NCBI GenBank assembly: GCA_001557035.1
Contig: LSKJ01000794.1
Location: forward strand, 1-13,963
DNA length: 13,963 nt
Direction of reading: 5' to 3'
Source: Rhodospirillaceae bacterium CCH5-H10
Lineage (GTDB): Bacteria; Pseudomonadota; Alphaproteobacteria; Reyranellales; Reyranellaceae
The notes beneath the pieces are model-generated. The model searched no databases. It was not told where the DNA came from and was given only the letters and a program-made list of their open reading frames with translations. This document shows, one piece after another, positions 13,498-13,963 of this stretch (its first letter is position 1; every line of letters starts with the position of its first letter). The position numbers were made by a program, and so were the translations under genes.

Positions 13498-13963
13498 TTA
13501 ACGGCACCAGCGCCAAGTCTTTCCCGACAGTTGATTTAGTGGCTTACCCTCCAAGGGGGATGTCGCCTGAATCGTGAAAGTCTTGCTGTCGATAATGTTC
13601 AAGGCGATTTGGCTAGGCCCCACCTCATACGACATGCGTGATCCTCCACTGAAGCAGCGCTGATTGCCCACAAGTAGGCTGCCATTTTTCTTGAGGCCGG
13701 AAAGCTTGCACGCAACTTGGTGCTCAAACATTACATACCGGTCCTGCCCCCCGCCGAAAGAATTGCCTGTGCTGATGTGGACGGTGTCACCTGATATGTA
13801 CCCCTTTGGACAACCGGCCGCGGTGTACATGCCATCGATGAGCGGAACGCTCGGATCGGCCGCCAAGGCAACGGTCGACAAGCTGGCGGCCATGCAAGGC
13901 ACAACTATCGTAAGCGCGAATTTCTCGGCACCTTTTTCGGTTGAGTGTGCTGCGTCAAGAGGT
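13498..13963 (-). CDS. Exported small four-cysteine protein (5' end outside window)
   Basis: The minus frame is open from TAA at 13498 to the right edge. A GTG at 13902 could start it, but the frame continues upstream with lysines (EKGAEKFALTIVV) directly before a hydrophobic run. The true start is therefore probably beyond the window, giving a normal signal peptide with cleavage near STVALAA/D. The mature part is about 120 residues and has four cysteines (AGCPKG, VACKL, QRCFS and WRWCR), suggesting two disulfides and a periplasmic or secreted location. It ends with SGKTWRWCR. I recognise no enzyme family. A weak 6-bp hairpin at 13455-13474 lies just past its stop without a T-tract. Confidence 0.65.
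   Translation of the reverse strand, partial: PLDAAHSTEKGAEKFALTIVVPCMAASLSTVALAADPSVPLIDGMYTAAGCPKGYISGDTVHISTGNSFGGGQDRYVMFEHQVACKLSGLKKNGSLLVGNQRCFSGGSRMSYEVGPSQIALNIIDSKTFTIQATSPLEGKPLNQLSGKTWRWCR

Overview
The window looks like a high-GC proteobacterial chromosome, most likely alphaproteobacterial. This rests on strongly GC-biased third positions, an RTX-type secreted protein, a TRAP transporter, beta-oxidation-type enzymes and many SDR-family enzymes. No rRNA, tRNA, CRISPR array or intact insertion sequence was found.

Region 1 (1-2645): the 3' end of an RTX calcium-binding secreted protein (+) meets a convergent two-gene operon (-). That operon encodes an SDR dehydrogenase of the 3-hydroxyacyl-CoA type followed by a thiolase. 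The two enzymes could act in succession, oxidising a 3-hydroxyacyl-CoA and then cleaving the 3-ketoacyl-CoA. Two hairpins separate the convergent genes. Region 2 (2646-5463): a gap with a possible LysR-regulator remnant, then a TRAP permease pair (dctQ-dctM, -) with no binding protein beside it.

Region 3 (5464-10103) is a compact divergent module. A TetR regulator and a Bcr/CflA-like MFS exporter (+, ATGA overlap) face an SDR-SDR-MDR oxidoreductase operon (-) that ends at a good intrinsic terminator. The 102-bp divergent promoter carries two near-identical 23-bp units, 30 bp apart, overlapping promoter-like elements on both strands. This suggests TetR-controlled handling of a small, probably carbonyl or electrophilic, compound by reduction and export.

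Region 4 (about 10300-13963) has lower GC, sparse genes and visible decay, which suggests acquired DNA. It holds a PD-(D/E)XK nuclease-like gene split by one in-frame TAA. It also holds an unrecognised 180-aa gene followed by an apparently frameshifted second unknown gene lacking a normal start. Next come a hairpin-rich spacer with an 11-bp inverted repeat whose core recurs near 10419, and an exported four-cysteine protein running off the right edge. The nuclease-like gene and the unknown pair are the best candidates for an undescribed accessory system, but the copies here appear damaged.
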